Counted from the first letter of the stretch, positions 33,244 to 42,743 are shown. The stretch is 64,000 nt of DNA from Rothia sp. SD9660Na (GCF_030064065.1 NZ_CP125946.1:62001-126000); one strand, 5' to 3'. Numbers and translations are program-made. Notes: generated from the sequence alone by a model not told the origin.

Positions 33244-35829
33244 TTAGGCGCTCGCCAGGGCGGCCCGGCGGGCCTGGCGTTCGGCCTCTGCCTTATCTTC
33301 GCGGCGGTGGCGAATCCAGATGCTCAGGGCAGTGCCCGCAACAGCCAGGGCAATCCAGCCCAGTAGCCAGGCGATACCCGTTGCAATACCGATGGAGCCA
33401 CCGGCAATCAGGGAGCGGAAAGCCTCCAGCGCGTGAGTCAGCGGCAGCCAGGGGTGGATAGCCTGCAGGAAGGCCGGGGCGGTCTCAATCGGGTAGGTGC
33501 CGCCCGCCGCACCGATCTGCACCACGGTCAGAATCAGGGCGATGAAACGACCGGGGGCATCCAGCAGGGCAATCAGAGCCTGGTTGATAGTCAGGAAGGT
33601 AATAGAGGTCAGGATGGCGAAGCCGGTCAGGCCCCAGAAGTTCACCTCTTCAATGCCCACCCAGTAGTGGATGATGAGCGACATAACGGTTCCCTGCAGA
33701 ATACCCATCAGCAGTACCGGCACCAGGGCCCCGCGCAGGGTGCGCAGGCCGGAGTGGCCGCTGCGGGCGAACTTACGGGAAATGGCCGGGTACATCATGA
33801 AGTAGGCGATAGCACCAACCCACAGACCCAGGGTCATGAAGTAGGGGGCCAGGCCGTGGCCGTAGGTGGGCACCTCGTTCAGGCGGGTTTTCTCGATGGT
33901 GACGGGGTCGCTGGTGACCGCGCTAAGTTCGCTGGCCTGGTCGGTGGTGTAGCTGGGAACCTGCCCCACGGCGTCCCCCAGGGAGGTCGCTAGCTGGGTG
34001 TTGCCGTCCTCTAGCTCATTCAGGCCGCTGGCCAGGGAGGACGCCCCGTCCACAGCTGAGCCTGCCCCCTCATCGAGGGTTGCGGCGCCGCTGGCGAGAC
34101 TGGTGGCACCCGATGACAGGCTGCTGGTTCCTTCAGCTAGAGTCTGGGCGCCGTCGTTGAGGGTAGCGGACCCGCTAGCCAGGGAGCTGGTGCCCTCAGC
34201 CAGGGTGGAGGCACCCGATGAGAGGGAGCCGGTGCCGTCCGCCAGGGTGGATGCACCGCTGGCCAGGGTGCTGGTGCCCGACGCGAGTGAGGCTGCTCCG
34301 TCATTGGCCTGGGAGATGGCGGTGACCAGGGCGCCCAGGCTGGTGGAGAGGGTTCCTGCCTTGCTGTTGAGGGTTGCCGCTCCCTGGCTAAGGGCGTCTG
34401 CCCCGTCGGAGAGGGAAGTTGCGCCGCTTGCCAGCTGGGTTGCCCCGCTGTCGAGAGCGGACGCCCCCGCTGCCAGCTTGGTCAGACCGCTTGAGTCGGT
34501 GCCCACCAGGGTATCTGCCCCGGTGGCGAGCTGCCCGGCGGCTGTGTCTACAGCCCCGGCCCCGCTGGCAAGGGCGGACGCCCCCGCGTTGAGTTGCTGC
34601 AGGGCAGCGAGTTTCTGCTCATCGGTGAGGTTGCCCCAGTTGTCGATGAGGGCCTGTGAGCTGGCCGAAAGGCCCTGCGCGCCGTTGGCAAGGGTGCCGG
34701 TGGCGGTGTGCAGTTGCTCCGCGCCGTCGGCGAGATTCTGGGCGCCGGTGACGGCGGCGTCCGCACCATCCGAGAGGGTGGTGGCACCGCTGGCAAGCTG
34801 CCAGGCGGCGTCCTCAAGATTCTGGGCTCCGCTGGCCAGGCCGTCCGCGCCGGACGCCAGAGCGCCGGTGCCCTCGGTCAGGGCAGGTAGCTGCTCGGGT
34901 AGGGCAGATACGGCGGAGTTGATCTGGCTGAGGCCGTCCGAGAGGGAGGCCGCGCCGCTGGCAGCGCTATTGGCTCCCGTTGCTAGAGAGCTGGCGCCGC
35001 TGTTCAGTTCCGCGGCACCGGAGGCCAGGGAGGACGCGCCGTCGTTCACCTGAGTCGCGCCGTCGGCGAGAGAAGCTGAGCCGGACGCCAATGAGCTAGC
35101 GCCGTCGTTCACCCGAGTAGCACCGTCCGCCAGGGTGCTTGCCCCTGAGCTCAACTCGCTGCTGCCCGACTTGAGGTCGGTCAGGCCCACCACGAGCTCG
35201 TCGGAGCCTTCCTTTGCGCTGGTTGAGCCGTCGGCGAGCTGGCTGGCGCCGTCCGCCGCTTGCCCCAGAGAGTCGTGGATGTCGGTGAAGCCCGCGTAGA
35301 TGTTGTTGAGGTACTCGGTAGACACCTGCCTAGCCAGGGTGTCGGTGACCGCCGTGCCCAGGGAGCTGGCGATGTTACCCGAGATGATGTTGGAGCCGTC
35401 GTTGGTGGTGATGGTCAGCTTGGCTGTCTGGGCTGCTGCCGCATCGTTTTCAGATACCGACGCTACATTGGCTGAGAAGTCGGCGGGAATGGTCAGCACC
35501 GCCTGCACCTCGCCGTTTTCAAGCTTGGTCTGAGCCTCATCGGCGCTCATGGTCGACCAGTCAAAATTCTGTTTGCTGTCGTTACTCAGCAGCTCGTCGG
35601 TGAGGTCTTGACCCAGGTTAAGGGTGCTACCGGTGGCTGTGGTTGCCGGGGCATCCGCATTCACAATTGCCGCCGGAACAGCGTCAATCGTGCCCGTAGG
35701 GTCATAGTTTGCCCAGGTCAAAATACCCGAGTAGATAGAGGGAATGATAATAACGGCCAGCAGAACCAGATACTTCATGGGGCTGAACCGGTCGTGGAGC
35801 TTCGGGCGTTTAGCGCGTGTCGAAGGCAC
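33244..35829 (-). CDS. YhgE/Pip-type membrane protein with long alanine/serine/glycine repeat coil
   Basis: An 861-residue membrane protein of the YhgE/Pip (phage infection protein) group in the ABC-2 permease superfamily. One helix lies near the N-terminus (YLVLLAVIIIPSIYSGILTW), followed by an extracellular domain with NADAPA and FDWSTMSADEAQ. Residues ~190-620 are dozens of repeats of the type LASGAxxLxxGA, predicted to form an extended extracellular coiled coil. The C-terminus has five or six helices (for example MTLGLWVGAIAYFMM, LLMGILQGTVMSLIIHYWVG). It follows a TetR gene and is probably repressed by it. Related proteins export lipids, haemolysin-like factors or ESX cargo; the cargo is unknown here. 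Confidence 0.85.
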   Translation of the reverse strand: MPSTRAKRPKLHDRFSPMKYLVLLAVIIIPSIYSGILTWANYDPTGTIDAVPAAIVNADAPATTATGSTLNLGQDLTDELLSNDSKQNFDWSTMSADEAQTKLENGEVQAVLTIPADFSANVASVSENDAAAAQTAKLTITTNDGSNIISGNIASSLGTAVTDTLARQVSTEYLNNIYAGFTDIHDSLGQAADGASQLADGSTSAKEGSDELVVGLTDLKSGSSELSSGASTLADGATRVNDGASSLASGSASLADGATQVNDGASSLASGAAELNSGASSLATGANSAASGAASLSDGLSQINSAVSALPEQLPALTEGTGALASGADGLASGAQNLEDAAWQLASGATTLSDGADAAVTGAQNLADGAEQLHTATGTLANGAQGLSASSQALIDNWGNLTDEQKLAALQQLNAGASALASGAGAVDTAAGQLATGADTLVGTDSSGLTKLAAGASALDSGATQLASGATSLSDGADALSQGAATLNSKAGTLSTSLGALVTAISQANDGAASLASGTSTLASGASTLADGTGSLSSGASTLAEGTSSLASGSATLNDGAQTLAEGTSSLSSGATSLASGAATLDEGAGSAVDGASSLASGLNELEDGNTQLATSLGDAVGQVPSYTTDQASELSAVTSDPVTIEKTRLNEVPTYGHGLAPYFMTLGLWVGAIAYFMMYPAISRKFARSGHSGLRTLRGALVPVLLMGILQGTVMSLIIHYWVGIEEVNFWGLTGFAILTSITFLTINQALIALLDAPGRFIALILTVVQIGAAGGTYPIETAPAFLQAIHPWLPLTHALEAFRSLIAGGSIGIATGIAWLLGWIALAVAGTALSIWIRHRREDKAEAERQARRAALASA

Positions 35830-35881
35830 GGGATTTCACCTGCTTTCAGGTTGTAGGGTCAGTAAAAATCAAGGGGGCGGG

Positions 35882-36490
35882 CTAGGAGATAGCTGCCCGC
35901 ATCATCTGGGCCAGGCGCTCGCCGGTGGCTTCTGCGGTGTTCTCGCCGGTGAAGTCGGTGGCTAGCCAGCGGACGGCCAGCCAGGCGACCCCGGCGGCAA
36001 CGAACTGGGCGTAGTCACCGGTGAGGTCGGGGTTCTTAGTGATGAAACGTTCGGCAACGGCCGGTCGGCTGAGAAAGCGGTGGCTGAGGAAGTCGATGAG
36101 TTCGGCGACCAGGGAGGAGTTGCCCGAGATAGCCAGCACGTTGCGGTAGAAATCGGCGTCGATCTGCAGCTGCTTGAGCAGGTTGATGCTGACCTCGCTG
36201 GTAAAGACAGCGACGGACGCGGTGGGGTCGGCGGGGGCTAGGGTGTCGAAGGCAGCGCTGAGTTTGGTGAGAGCCGCGGCGTGAATGAGCTCGTGCACGT
36301 CGGTGAAGTGCTGGTAGAAGGTGGGTCGGCTGACCCCTGCGGTCTTGACTAGGGTTGTGATGCTGAGGTTGCCGGGGTCGCTGGTACCCAGGGCCTCGGT
36401 GGCGGCGTCGATGAGGGCTGCGCGGGAGCGGGCCGGGCGCGGGTCGGCGGCGCGGGCGTCCTCTGCGGCGGGTGCCAGGGCGGGGGTCAT
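35882..36490 (-). CDS. TetR-family repressor of the yhgE operon
   Basis: A 202-residue TetR protein with HTH residues ~20-65 (LSITTLVKTAGVSRPTFYQH, then FTDVHELIHAAAL) and a divergent ligand domain. It precedes the YhgE gene by 52 bases on the same strand, so the two form an operon. A palindrome at 36519 covers its promoter, which supports autoregulation. The Ala/Arg-rich first ~20 residues are probably disordered. Confidence 0.85.
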   Translation of the reverse strand: MTPALAPAAEDARAADPRPARSRAALIDAATEALGTSDPGNLSITTLVKTAGVSRPTFYQHFTDVHELIHAAALTKLSAAFDTLAPADPTASVAVFTSEVSINLLKQLQIDADFYRNVLAISGNSSLVAELIDFLSHRFLSRPAVAERFITKNPDLTGDYAQFVAAGVAWLAVRWLATDFTGENTAEATGERLAQMMRAAIS

Positions 36491-36518
36491 AGCGGGTATC
36501 CTCTGCCAATAATTTTTC

Positions 36519-36545
36519 TTACAGATGTAAAGTTTACACTTGTAA
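36519..36545. promoter_or_regulatory. Palindromic operator for the TetR-YhgE operon
   Basis: TTACAGATGTAAA, a central G, then TTTACACTTGTAA make an inverted repeat matching at 11 of 13 positions per arm. It lies 29 bases upstream of the tetR start. TTTACA/TGTAAA arms are usual for TetR operators. Confidence 0.7.
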
Positions 36546-36607
36546 AAAATATCGGCAAGCGGTGGGTGTGTGAGATAAGAAATAGCTGTCTAGGTAGATT
36601 TAGAAAC

Positions 36608-37085
36608 ATGAGCACACTGCCCCGCCCCCTCGCCTTTGCCGCCCTGCCACCGGGCGGGCCGCGCGTCTCTGCCAATGCCTACGCCCGGCTCTTCAACTTC
36701 AAGACCAACCACCGCAAGGTGGCCCTGTCTGAGGCCGAGGCTGTGGTGGCATCCTCCAACCCGCACGACGCCTCTGCGCCCAACTCCAACTTGGGTCTAC
36801 GGGTCACTGGTGCTGTGGTGGGTGACCTGCTGGCCAGCGAGCTGGCGGTTCTCGACTTTTCTGCTCCCGACCTTGCTCGTTCTCTGCGGGGGCTAAGGTT
36901 TGCTGGTGGTGTTGAGTGTTCGGGGCAGGCGTGCAGATTCTGGCGGCTTTGAGCTTCTGAGTGGGTCGGGTAATTTCACCCGCCGAAATATGTGTAATTA
37001 CAACCTAGAAACCAGCCTGCGGGTGCGCGCTGCGGTCGACTCCGCCCTGGCTCAGGAGTTCGCTGAGTACCTTCTAGGGGTTAGA
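36608..37085 (+). pseudogene. Phospholipase D-family protein, broken
   Basis: Two pieces of an actinobacterial phospholipase D/cardiolipin synthase-like protein remain. The first frame has the HKD-like segment LFNFKTNHRKVALSEAEAVV and ASSNPHDASAPNSNLGLRV, followed by the GAVVGDLLASELAVLDFS helix. From about 36950 a second frame gives the C-terminal HKD end SGSGNFTRRNMCNYNLETSL and RVRAAVDSALAQEFAEYLL. The N-terminal membrane or signal part and the region between the two motifs are missing, and the frame changes. The remainder leads directly into the TPM-domain gene. Confidence 0.65.
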
Positions 37086-37186
37086 GAATCATTCTGCCGG
37101 GGGAGTTCTTTTATCAGCAGGCTTGCTATGCTGGCGGTAAGAGCAGGCGCGGATGCCTGGTTGTCGACACGCGAAAGGACGCAGCC

Positions 37187-38200
37187 GTGAACCCTCGGAC
37201 TGACATCACAAGCCCCCTGATCCAGAACAAGAAGCCGCCCCGCAGGCTCGCTGCCCTGCCCGCGCTAGCGGCGGCGGGCGTCCTCGCCCTTGCACCCCTG
37301 ACCATGGCGGCAGCCGAAGCAATAGACCTACCTGCTGCGCCGGCGTCCGGCAACATTCGCGACGACGCCAACCTACTCACCGACGCCGAAGAGAACACCC
37401 TCAACGACCTCATCGACCAGAAAAACCGGGGCACCGACCGTGCCCGCTTCGCCATCTATACCACCGACCAAAGCCCCGGTGACCTGCCCGATTACGCCAC
37501 TGACCTGGGCAATGCCTGGGGCGTTGGCGATCAGGGCAAAGATAACGGGGCTGTGCTGGTCATCGATATGGAGGGCCGTGAAACCTTCATCGCGGTTGCC
37601 GACGGCGCCGGGGACTACATTAGCGATTCTGAGGCAGAAACCATCGCCAGCGACGTCCTGGGCCCCTACCTCACCGACGGCAACTACGCCGCCGGTCTAG
37701 AGACCACCATCGATGAGATTTATGCCGCCGCAGAAACCGAGAGTGCAGATAGTAACCTGATCCTGTGGGGCGTCCTGGGAACCCTGGGCGCTGTTGCCGC
37801 AATTATTGCCGGGTGGGTTTTCCGCGACTACCGCAAGGTCAAGCGGGCTGCCGAGGACGAGATGCGCCGGGCTAAAGAAGAAAACCCCGGCCTGAGCATT
37901 CCCGACGATATGCGCCGTGACTACATCAAATACCGCTACGCCAACCGCACCGCCCCGGTAGACCCCGACCAGCGCGAGGCTGAGCTCGCCGAGCAGGAAG
38001 CGGAGAACAAGGAGACCTACACCCGCTACGCCCCCACCTTTAGCACCTGGCTACCTCTTTATGCGACCATGCCCCACCTCTACTCGGGCAGCAACCATGT
38101 ACCGGAAAATTCGGGAGCATCAGGGGGTAGCTTCTCGGGCGGCTCGTCCTTCGGTGGCGGCGGGGGCTTTAGCGGCGGCGGGGGCGGTGGGCGCTTCTAA
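37187..38200 (+). CDS. TPM-domain (YgcG-like) membrane protein
   Basis: A 337-residue exported protein. A signal segment (LAALPALAAAGVLALAPLTM) is followed by a TPM domain (~residues 58-180: DDANLLTDAEENTLNDLIDQ, YTTDQSPGDLPDYATDLGNAWGVGDQGKDNG region), a membrane helix (LILWGVLGTLGAVAAIIAGW), a charged cytoplasmic stretch, and a glycine-rich tail ending GGGGGGRF. TPM domains have phosphatase-like folds, with roles in membrane protein or photosystem turnover in other lineages. The GTG start at 37187 has AAAGG upstream. It is monocistronic. Precise role unknown. Confidence 0.82.
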   Translation: MNPRTDITSPLIQNKKPPRRLAALPALAAAGVLALAPLTMAAAEAIDLPAAPASGNIRDDANLLTDAEENTLNDLIDQKNRGTDRARFAIYTTDQSPGDLPDYATDLGNAWGVGDQGKDNGAVLVIDMEGRETFIAVADGAGDYISDSEAETIASDVLGPYLTDGNYAAGLETTIDEIYAAAETESADSNLILWGVLGTLGAVAAIIAGWVFRDYRKVKRAAEDEMRRAKEENPGLSIPDDMRRDYIKYRYANRTAPVDPDQREAELAEQEAENKETYTRYAPTFSTWLPLYATMPHLYSGSNHVPENSGASGGSFSGGSSFGGGGGFSGGGGGGRF

Positions 38201-38278
38201 CCGGCGGTAGTGCTGCCTGCTGACCTATAAAAAGTGCAAGCTCTTCCCCCTGAACTTTCTCTGTGCTAAGGTTCTAAG

Positions 38279-38358
38279 TAAGCAACGTAGTGGCCCTCAG
38301 TCTCATCTGACAGTCACACGGACCCTGGCATCCTTTGCTGCGGCAGGCCAGGGTTGCT
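38279..38358 (+). ncRNA. Candidate structured RNA or complex terminator
   Basis: AAGCAAC at 38279 pairs with GTTGCTT at 38352, enclosing an inner stem CCCTGGC (38323) / GCCAGGG (38347) and other possible pairings, followed by TATTTAA. It could be a terminator region shared by the TPM gene and the convergent DUF3800-like gene, or a small RNA. No known family was recognised. Confidence 0.35.
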
Positions 38359-38362
38359 TTAT

Positions 38363-39001
38363 TTAAGGCAGTTCTAGAACGTTATGCTCAAAGGGCTCCA
38401 GATATTCTGTGTTCCGGTGTGAAATCTTTTGGCGCATCGCTGAGGACGCTAAATCAGGCAACCATAGAAGAGGCTCTTGACTCGGAGAGACCTGAACCAA
38501 TCTCGCAGAACGTCTCGCGAGCCCTTCTTTGCGTGCCTTTTCCATGGTTCTCTGGTCTTTCCCCCGCAAACTCTTGCCACGCCTTGCTTCAAGAACGAAA
38601 AGGTCAACCTCTTGACCTGAAAGGAGCGGCTGGTTGTTAAGCTCCTGAATGAGCCGCAGAAAACACTCCACACGTAGCTCTTCGGGCTCTTTTTCTGCTG
38701 AAGTTTTGATGGAGAAGACGCAGGGTTCTTCCCCTTGTCCAAGATAGGTTGCAAGTTCTAATGCTGTTTCCCTACCTTCTTTGGTGGTGAGGTTCTCGGT
38801 GGTGTGCCAGTAGCTCCCTCCAACAATTTGCTGAAGCTCGTCCCTCATTGCTGCAAAATTTTCGGGCGCAATAATGACTGCGGTCAGCACGTAGAAGGCG
38901 GCTTCACCGCTATGTTCTTCCGCCGTTCGATAGGTTTCATCAATGAAAGCAACAGGCTTTTTGCCGTTTTGGTTGTAAGCCTGCTCTAGAACTGACTTCA
39001 T
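38363..39001 (-). CDS. DUF3800-like hypothetical protein
   Basis: A 212-residue protein whose layout fits the DUF3800 group: an early acidic motif after a strand (VAFIDETYRTAEEH near residues 17-30), a FYVLTAVII strand, and late conserved acidic/alanine motif LPDLASSAMRQ near residues 183-193. These suggest an RNase H-like nuclease fold. DUF3800 proteins occur in defence and mobile contexts, but nothing else here supports that. The gene is isolated between the TPM and pdxT genes, with moderately lower GC than its neighbours. Confidence 0.6.
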   Translation of the reverse strand: MKSVLEQAYNQNGKKPVAFIDETYRTAEEHSGEAAFYVLTAVIIAPENFAAMRDELQQIVGGSYWHTTENLTTKEGRETALELATYLGQGEEPCVFSIKTSAEKEPEELRVECFLRLIQELNNQPLLSGQEVDLFVLEARRGKSLRGKDQRTMEKARKEGLARRSARLVQVSPSQEPLLWLPDLASSAMRQKISHRNTEYLEPFEHNVLELP

Positions 39002-39129
39002 GTGAGGTTCCCTTTGCAGGTTTGCTAGCCCAGATACACCAACAGTACTACTATTTTGGGTGGTGAATCTTCAGCGGCGGCGGACGCTTCTAACCGACCG
39101 CGCCAGCCGTCTGCCTACAAGGGGTTGAG

Positions 39130-39771
39130 TTATGGTGAGGACGCTGCCGCCCGGCTAGCCAGGCCCAGCAAGGCCCGGTGCACGGTGGTGTCGCCGGTGA
39201 GTTCCGGGTGGAAAGAGATGCCCAACAGGTGGCCCTGCTGCACCCCGACCACCTGTCCGGCGTGACGGGCCAGCACGGTGACGTCCTCCCCCACCCGGGT
39301 GACGATGGGTGCGCGGATAAAGGCGGCCTTGACCGGCCCCTGCCCGCCTGCGCCGGTCAGCTGACCGGAGCCGTCCGCCCCGGTAGCGCCCCAGGCCAGC
39401 TCAGCCTCAGCCGAGTCAATCTGGGAACCAAAGGCGTTGCGGCGCACGGTCACATCGAGCAAACCCAGGGTCTGCTGGCCTGCCGCCGGGTCCTCAATCT
39501 CCCGAGCCAGAAGAATCAGCCCGGCGCAGGTGCCCAGGGTAGGCAAGCCGCCCCCGATAGAGTCAATCAGGGGCTGACGCAGGCCAAAAATCCTGGTCAA
39601 CCGGTCAATGGTCGTAGACTCACCACCGGGAAGAACCAGGGCATCCAGCCCCTCCAGCTGCTCGGGGCGCTTGACCAAAACCACCTGCACCCCCAGCTTC
39701 TCCAGCAGGGACGCGTGCTCGGCAACCCCGCCCTGCAGGGCAAGGACGCCAACAACAGGGCGAAAAATCAT
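39130..39771 (-). CDS. pdxT: Pyridoxal 5'-phosphate synthase glutaminase subunit
   Basis: A 213-residue class I glutamine amidotransferase that supplies ammonia to PdxS for de novo vitamin B6 synthesis. The motifs are GVLALQGGVAEHASLLEKLG, VLPGGESTTIDRL, the nucleophile cysteine in TLGTCAGLILLA, and the catalytic His-Glu in GISFHPELTGDTTVH. It follows pdxS after two bases, so the two are co-translated. An Ala/Gly-rich insertion near residues 128-145 is mildly unusual. Confidence 0.95.
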   Translation of the reverse strand: MIFRPVVGVLALQGGVAEHASLLEKLGVQVVLVKRPEQLEGLDALVLPGGESTTIDRLTRIFGLRQPLIDSIGGGLPTLGTCAGLILLAREIEDPAAGQQTLGLLDVTVRRNAFGSQIDSAEAELAWGATGADGSGQLTGAGGQGPVKAAFIRAPIVTRVGEDVTVLARHAGQVVGVQQGHLLGISFHPELTGDTTVHRALLGLASRAAASSP

Positions 39772-39773
39772 TG

Positions 39774-40691
39774 TTACCAGCCACGCTCCGCCAGGCGGTG
39801 GGGGGCAGGCAGGTCTGCCACGTTGATACCGACCATGGCCTCGCCCAGGCCGCGGGAAGCGTTCGCAACCGCTGCAGGGTCGTTGTAGAAAGCGGTTGCC
39901 TTGACGATGGCCTTAGCGCGGGCCTCGGGGTTGCCCGACTTGAAGATGCCTGAGCCGACGAAGACGCCGTCCGCACCCAGCTGCATCATCATGGCAGCGT
40001 CAGCCGGGGTTGCCACGCCGCCAGCGGTGAAGAGCACAACGGGCAGCTTGCCGGTTTCGGCAACCTCGCGTACCAGCTCGTAGGGGGCAGCGAGCTCCTT
40101 GGCCTTGACGTAGAGCAGGTCGGGGGCGGTAGCGTGCAGGGCCTGCAGCTCGGCAATCTGGGTCTTGACGGTGCGAATATGCTTGGTAGCCTCGGAGACG
40201 TCACCGGTGCCGGCCTCGCCCTTAGAGCGAATCATGGCAGCGCCCTCGGTGATACGGCGCAGGGCCTCGCCCAGGTTGGTGGCACCGCAGACAAAGGGCA
40301 CCTTGAAGGCGTGCTTGTCGATGTGATTGACGTAGTCAGCGGGAGAAAGGACCTCGGACTCGTCGATGTAGTCGACCCTGAGGTGTTCAAGAATCTGGGC
40401 TTCTACGAAGTGGCCGATGCGGGCCTTGGCCATAACGGGAATAGAGACGGCATCGATGATTCCCTCGATCATGTCGGGGTCGCTCATGCGGGCAACGCCG
40501 CCCTGGGCACGAATGTCGGCGGGGACGCGTTCGAGGGCCATGACGGCCACGGCGCCGGCGTCCTCTGCGATTTTTGCCTGGTCGGGGGTGACGACGTCCA
40601 TGATGACCCCGCCCTTGAGCATGTCGGCCAGGCCGCGCTTGACGAGGGGGGAGCCGGTAACGGTGGTTTCTACGGTGTTGTTTTCAGTCAT
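39774..40691 (-). CDS. pdxS: Pyridoxal 5'-phosphate synthase subunit PdxS
   Basis: A 305-residue (beta/alpha)8 enzyme that makes pyridoxal phosphate from ribose 5-phosphate, glyceraldehyde 3-phosphate and ammonia. Conserved motifs include the N-terminal [15 protein letters not shown] (catalytic lysine), [40 protein letters not shown] and the phosphate site [14 protein letters not shown]. It is the first gene of the pdxST operon. Its regulator PdxR, normally divergent and adjacent, is 2 kb away beyond a GH16 gene. Confidence 0.96.
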   Translation of the reverse strand: MTENNTVETTVTGSPLVKRGLADMLKGGVIMDVVTPDQAKIAEDAGAVAVMALERVPADIRAQGGVARMSDPDMIEGIIDAVSIPVMAKARIGHFVEAQILEHLRVDYIDESEVLSPADYVNHIDKHAFKVPFVCGATNLGEALRRITEGAAMIRSKGEAGTGDVSEATKHIRTVKTQIAELQALHATAPDLLYVKAKELAAPYELVREVAETGKLPVVLFTAGGVATPADAAMMMQLGADGVFVGSGIFKSGNPEARAKAIVKATAFYNDPAAVANASRGLGEAMVGINVADLPAPHRLAERGW

Positions 40692-41224
40692 GGTTTCAAC
40701 TGTGCCCGCCGATATGGTCTAAGAATAGGTCCACTTTCTAGCAAAGTTTTTAGACCACGGCAGGGCGCGGCCGCCCGTCGGCACGTTTTAGGGGGGGCAA
40801 GCTGTCCCCAAAACCTAAAATTTTTTGGCTCTGCCAGCCAGCTGATGAAGCGGTTTGGTGGACAAACTTCCCCCAAAATCTTTGAAAAAAGAAGCTATTT
40901 TGCCCCAAAAGCCGCCATTGGGGACGGGCTCAAATTTTTTCCAAAAAATTTTTTCACCAGACAAGCACCCTTTTACAAGGGTAAATAAAATTACTTCACG
41001 AGGAAAGTGGTAGTTTTGTCCCCACCTCACCTTGTTTTGTCCCCCAAACGTCCTATAAAGTTTTCAACCGAAGCACAAAGGGCTAACCCAAAGCCCACAG
41101 GCTCCACCCAGGAGCCACACGAACCCACCCCAGGGTTCACCCGGATTCCCCCCAAGAATCCACACCCTGGCTCTCCCCAAGAGTCTCCCACCCCAAACAA
41201 ATACACACGAAAGAGACCCAAACC
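40692..41224. other. Long intergenic region between pdxS and the GH16 gene
   Basis: 533 bases without a credible gene. It contains repeated blocks of the type CCCCAAAA followed by A/T runs (around 40810, 40870, 40905, 40935, 41035), giving sharp C-rich/AT-rich alternation. It presumably holds the pdxS promoter and PdxR-binding sites at the left and the GH16 promoter at the right. The final ~130 bases are a CCC/CAC-rich leader. Confidence 0.5.
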
Positions 41225-42676
41225 ATGCTTTCTGTATCCCGCCGCAACTTCCTGTCACTGACCGCCGCAACCGCTGTAGCAACCGCACTGACCACCCAGG
41301 CAGCCCACGCAAACACCGGCACTGTGCTCAATGGCAACGGCCTGGCATCAGGCGTCCTGCGCTTTACCCCCCTGGCGGACGTCACCTACACCTCTCCCTT
41401 CGCTCAGGCCTTCGTCCACGCAGGTGCCTTCACCCCCGCAGGCGTCAAAACCTCCGACGCCCTGGTCGAGGCAACCTACACCACCTCACGCCCGTCCGCT
41501 GGCACCGTCTACACCCGCGTTATCGCACGACGCAACAGCACCGGCCGTGACTACTACACCGCGATGCTCTCCATCGCCAGCAGCGGCGCAATGACTCTGC
41601 ACATCGAGCGTGTAGTCAACCACCGCACCGTCGTTCTCGGTCAGAAGGTTCTTGCAACCGCAGCCCCCACCCAGTCTTTCTCCTACGAACTGGCCCTGTC
41701 GGTACGCGCCACCCGCCTCGTCGCCCAGGTCATCGTCAACGGCCAGACTGTTGAGAACCTGATCGTGCAGGATAACCAGGTTCCCCTGCACGCCACCCCC
41801 CAGGGCACCGGCACCGGTATCAGCGCCTACGCAGGCCGCACCGTCCCCTCCACCCACCTTGTCTCCGTCGCTAAGGCTAAGGCAGACAACTGGGGCGAAC
41901 ACCGCGGCGCTCTGACCGCTTCAGGCTGGGGCAAGCTCATCTTTGAAGACGACTTCAATAACGGCGCAATCGACGGCACCAAGTGGCGCGTGCGCGACAA
42001 GTCCTACGTGGGCTACGACTCCGGCGTCAACCTCAAGGAAGCCGTTACCATGGGCGACTCCTCCGCCAAGATTTGGCTGAAGAAGCTGGCTACCCCCGTC
42101 ACCTACAAGGACGGCAAGCTGCGCGAATGGGCCACCGGCTACATCGACACCATGGGCAAGTTCTCCGCTGAGAGCTTCCGCCTGGAATACCGCGCCAAGC
42201 AGCCCGCGTCCACCCCCGAGCACATCGGCGCCTGGGGCGGCATCTGGATGCGCCCCAACAACACCGCTCTTCTCGGTGAAATCGACATCTCCGAGTCCTA
42301 CGGCTACACCTCCGGCAAGCAGAAGATCGACATCTCCAACCGCTCCGAGGGTACCGTTCACTACGGCCAGCAGCAGGGCAACAAGGCTAAGAAGAACGCC
42401 CTGATTCCCGTACTGGGCCAGAACCTTGCCGATGAATACCACACCTGGGCAGTTGAGAAGACTCCTGCCGGTATCAAGTTCTTCTTTGACGGGGTTGAAT
42501 ACCTGTTCGTCTCGTCAGAGGATCCTCGCTACCAGGCCGCACTGCCTGCTGGTGAGAAGTTCAACATCCGTTTGTGCATGCAGGCAGGTAATGCCTACTG
42601 GGGCGGCCTCGCTGAGACCACCGCGGATTGTGCAATCGAAGTTGACTACGTACGCGTTTGGGAGTACGTAGGCTAG
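41225..42676 (+). CDS. Tat-exported glycoside hydrolase family 16 protein
   Basis: A 483-residue secreted beta-glucanase-like enzyme. The twin-arginine signal SRRNFLSLTAATAVATALTT runs to an AHA cleavage site near residue 30. Residues ~35-230 form a beta-rich concanavalin-type domain, and the C-terminal ~250 residues are the GH16 catalytic domain, with LIFEDDFNNGAIDGTKW and the catalytic motif GEIDISESYG (ExDxxE). The end DYVRVWEYVG is typical. Substrate is probably a beta-1,3-glucan or similar polysaccharide (inference from family). It is inserted between pdxS and pdxR and has its own terminators. Confidence 0.85.
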   Translation: MLSVSRRNFLSLTAATAVATALTTQAAHANTGTVLNGNGLASGVLRFTPLADVTYTSPFAQAFVHAGAFTPAGVKTSDALVEATYTTSRPSAGTVYTRVIARRNSTGRDYYTAMLSIASSGAMTLHIERVVNHRTVVLGQKVLATAAPTQSFSYELALSVRATRLVAQVIVNGQTVENLIVQDNQVPLHATPQGTGTGISAYAGRTVPSTHLVSVAKAKADNWGEHRGALTASGWGKLIFEDDFNNGAIDGTKWRVRDKSYVGYDSGVNLKEAVTMGDSSAKIWLKKLATPVTYKDGKLREWATGYIDTMGKFSAESFRLEYRAKQPASTPEHIGAWGGIWMRPNNTALLGEIDISESYGYTSGKQKIDISNRSEGTVHYGQQQGNKAKKNALIPVLGQNLADEYHTWAVEKTPAGIKFFFDGVEYLFVSSEDPRYQAALPAGEKFNIRLCMQAGNAYWGGLAETTADCAIEVDYVRVWEYVG

Positions 42677-42706
42677 TCAGATTCCCTGGGAAGAATCTGA
42701 TGCGAG

Positions 42707-42743
42707 AGGGGTACCGGCGCCAGCAGCCCGGTGCCCCTTTTCG
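42707..42743 (+). terminator. Terminator of the GH16 gene
   Basis: AGGGGTACCGG pairs imperfectly with CCGGTGCCCCTTTT, with a T-run at the end, 30 bases past the stop. Confidence 0.75.

Noticed and set aside
33998..35053. 351-codon plus-strand frame opposite the YhgE repeat region
   Set aside because: It is the antisense of the LASGA-type repeats, so it inherits their periodicity; no ribosome site, no family resemblance.
34000..35250. The tandem repeats of the YhgE gene as a DNA repeat or CRISPR-like array
   Set aside because: Periodicity follows the amino-acid repeat (LASGAxxLxxGA) with variable codons; no identical repeats with spacers of constant length.
41007..41261. 84-codon Pro/Lys/Thr-rich frame just upstream of the GH16 gene
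   Set aside because: It overlaps the GH16 start in another frame, has no ribosome site and reflects the CCC/CAC-rich leader composition.
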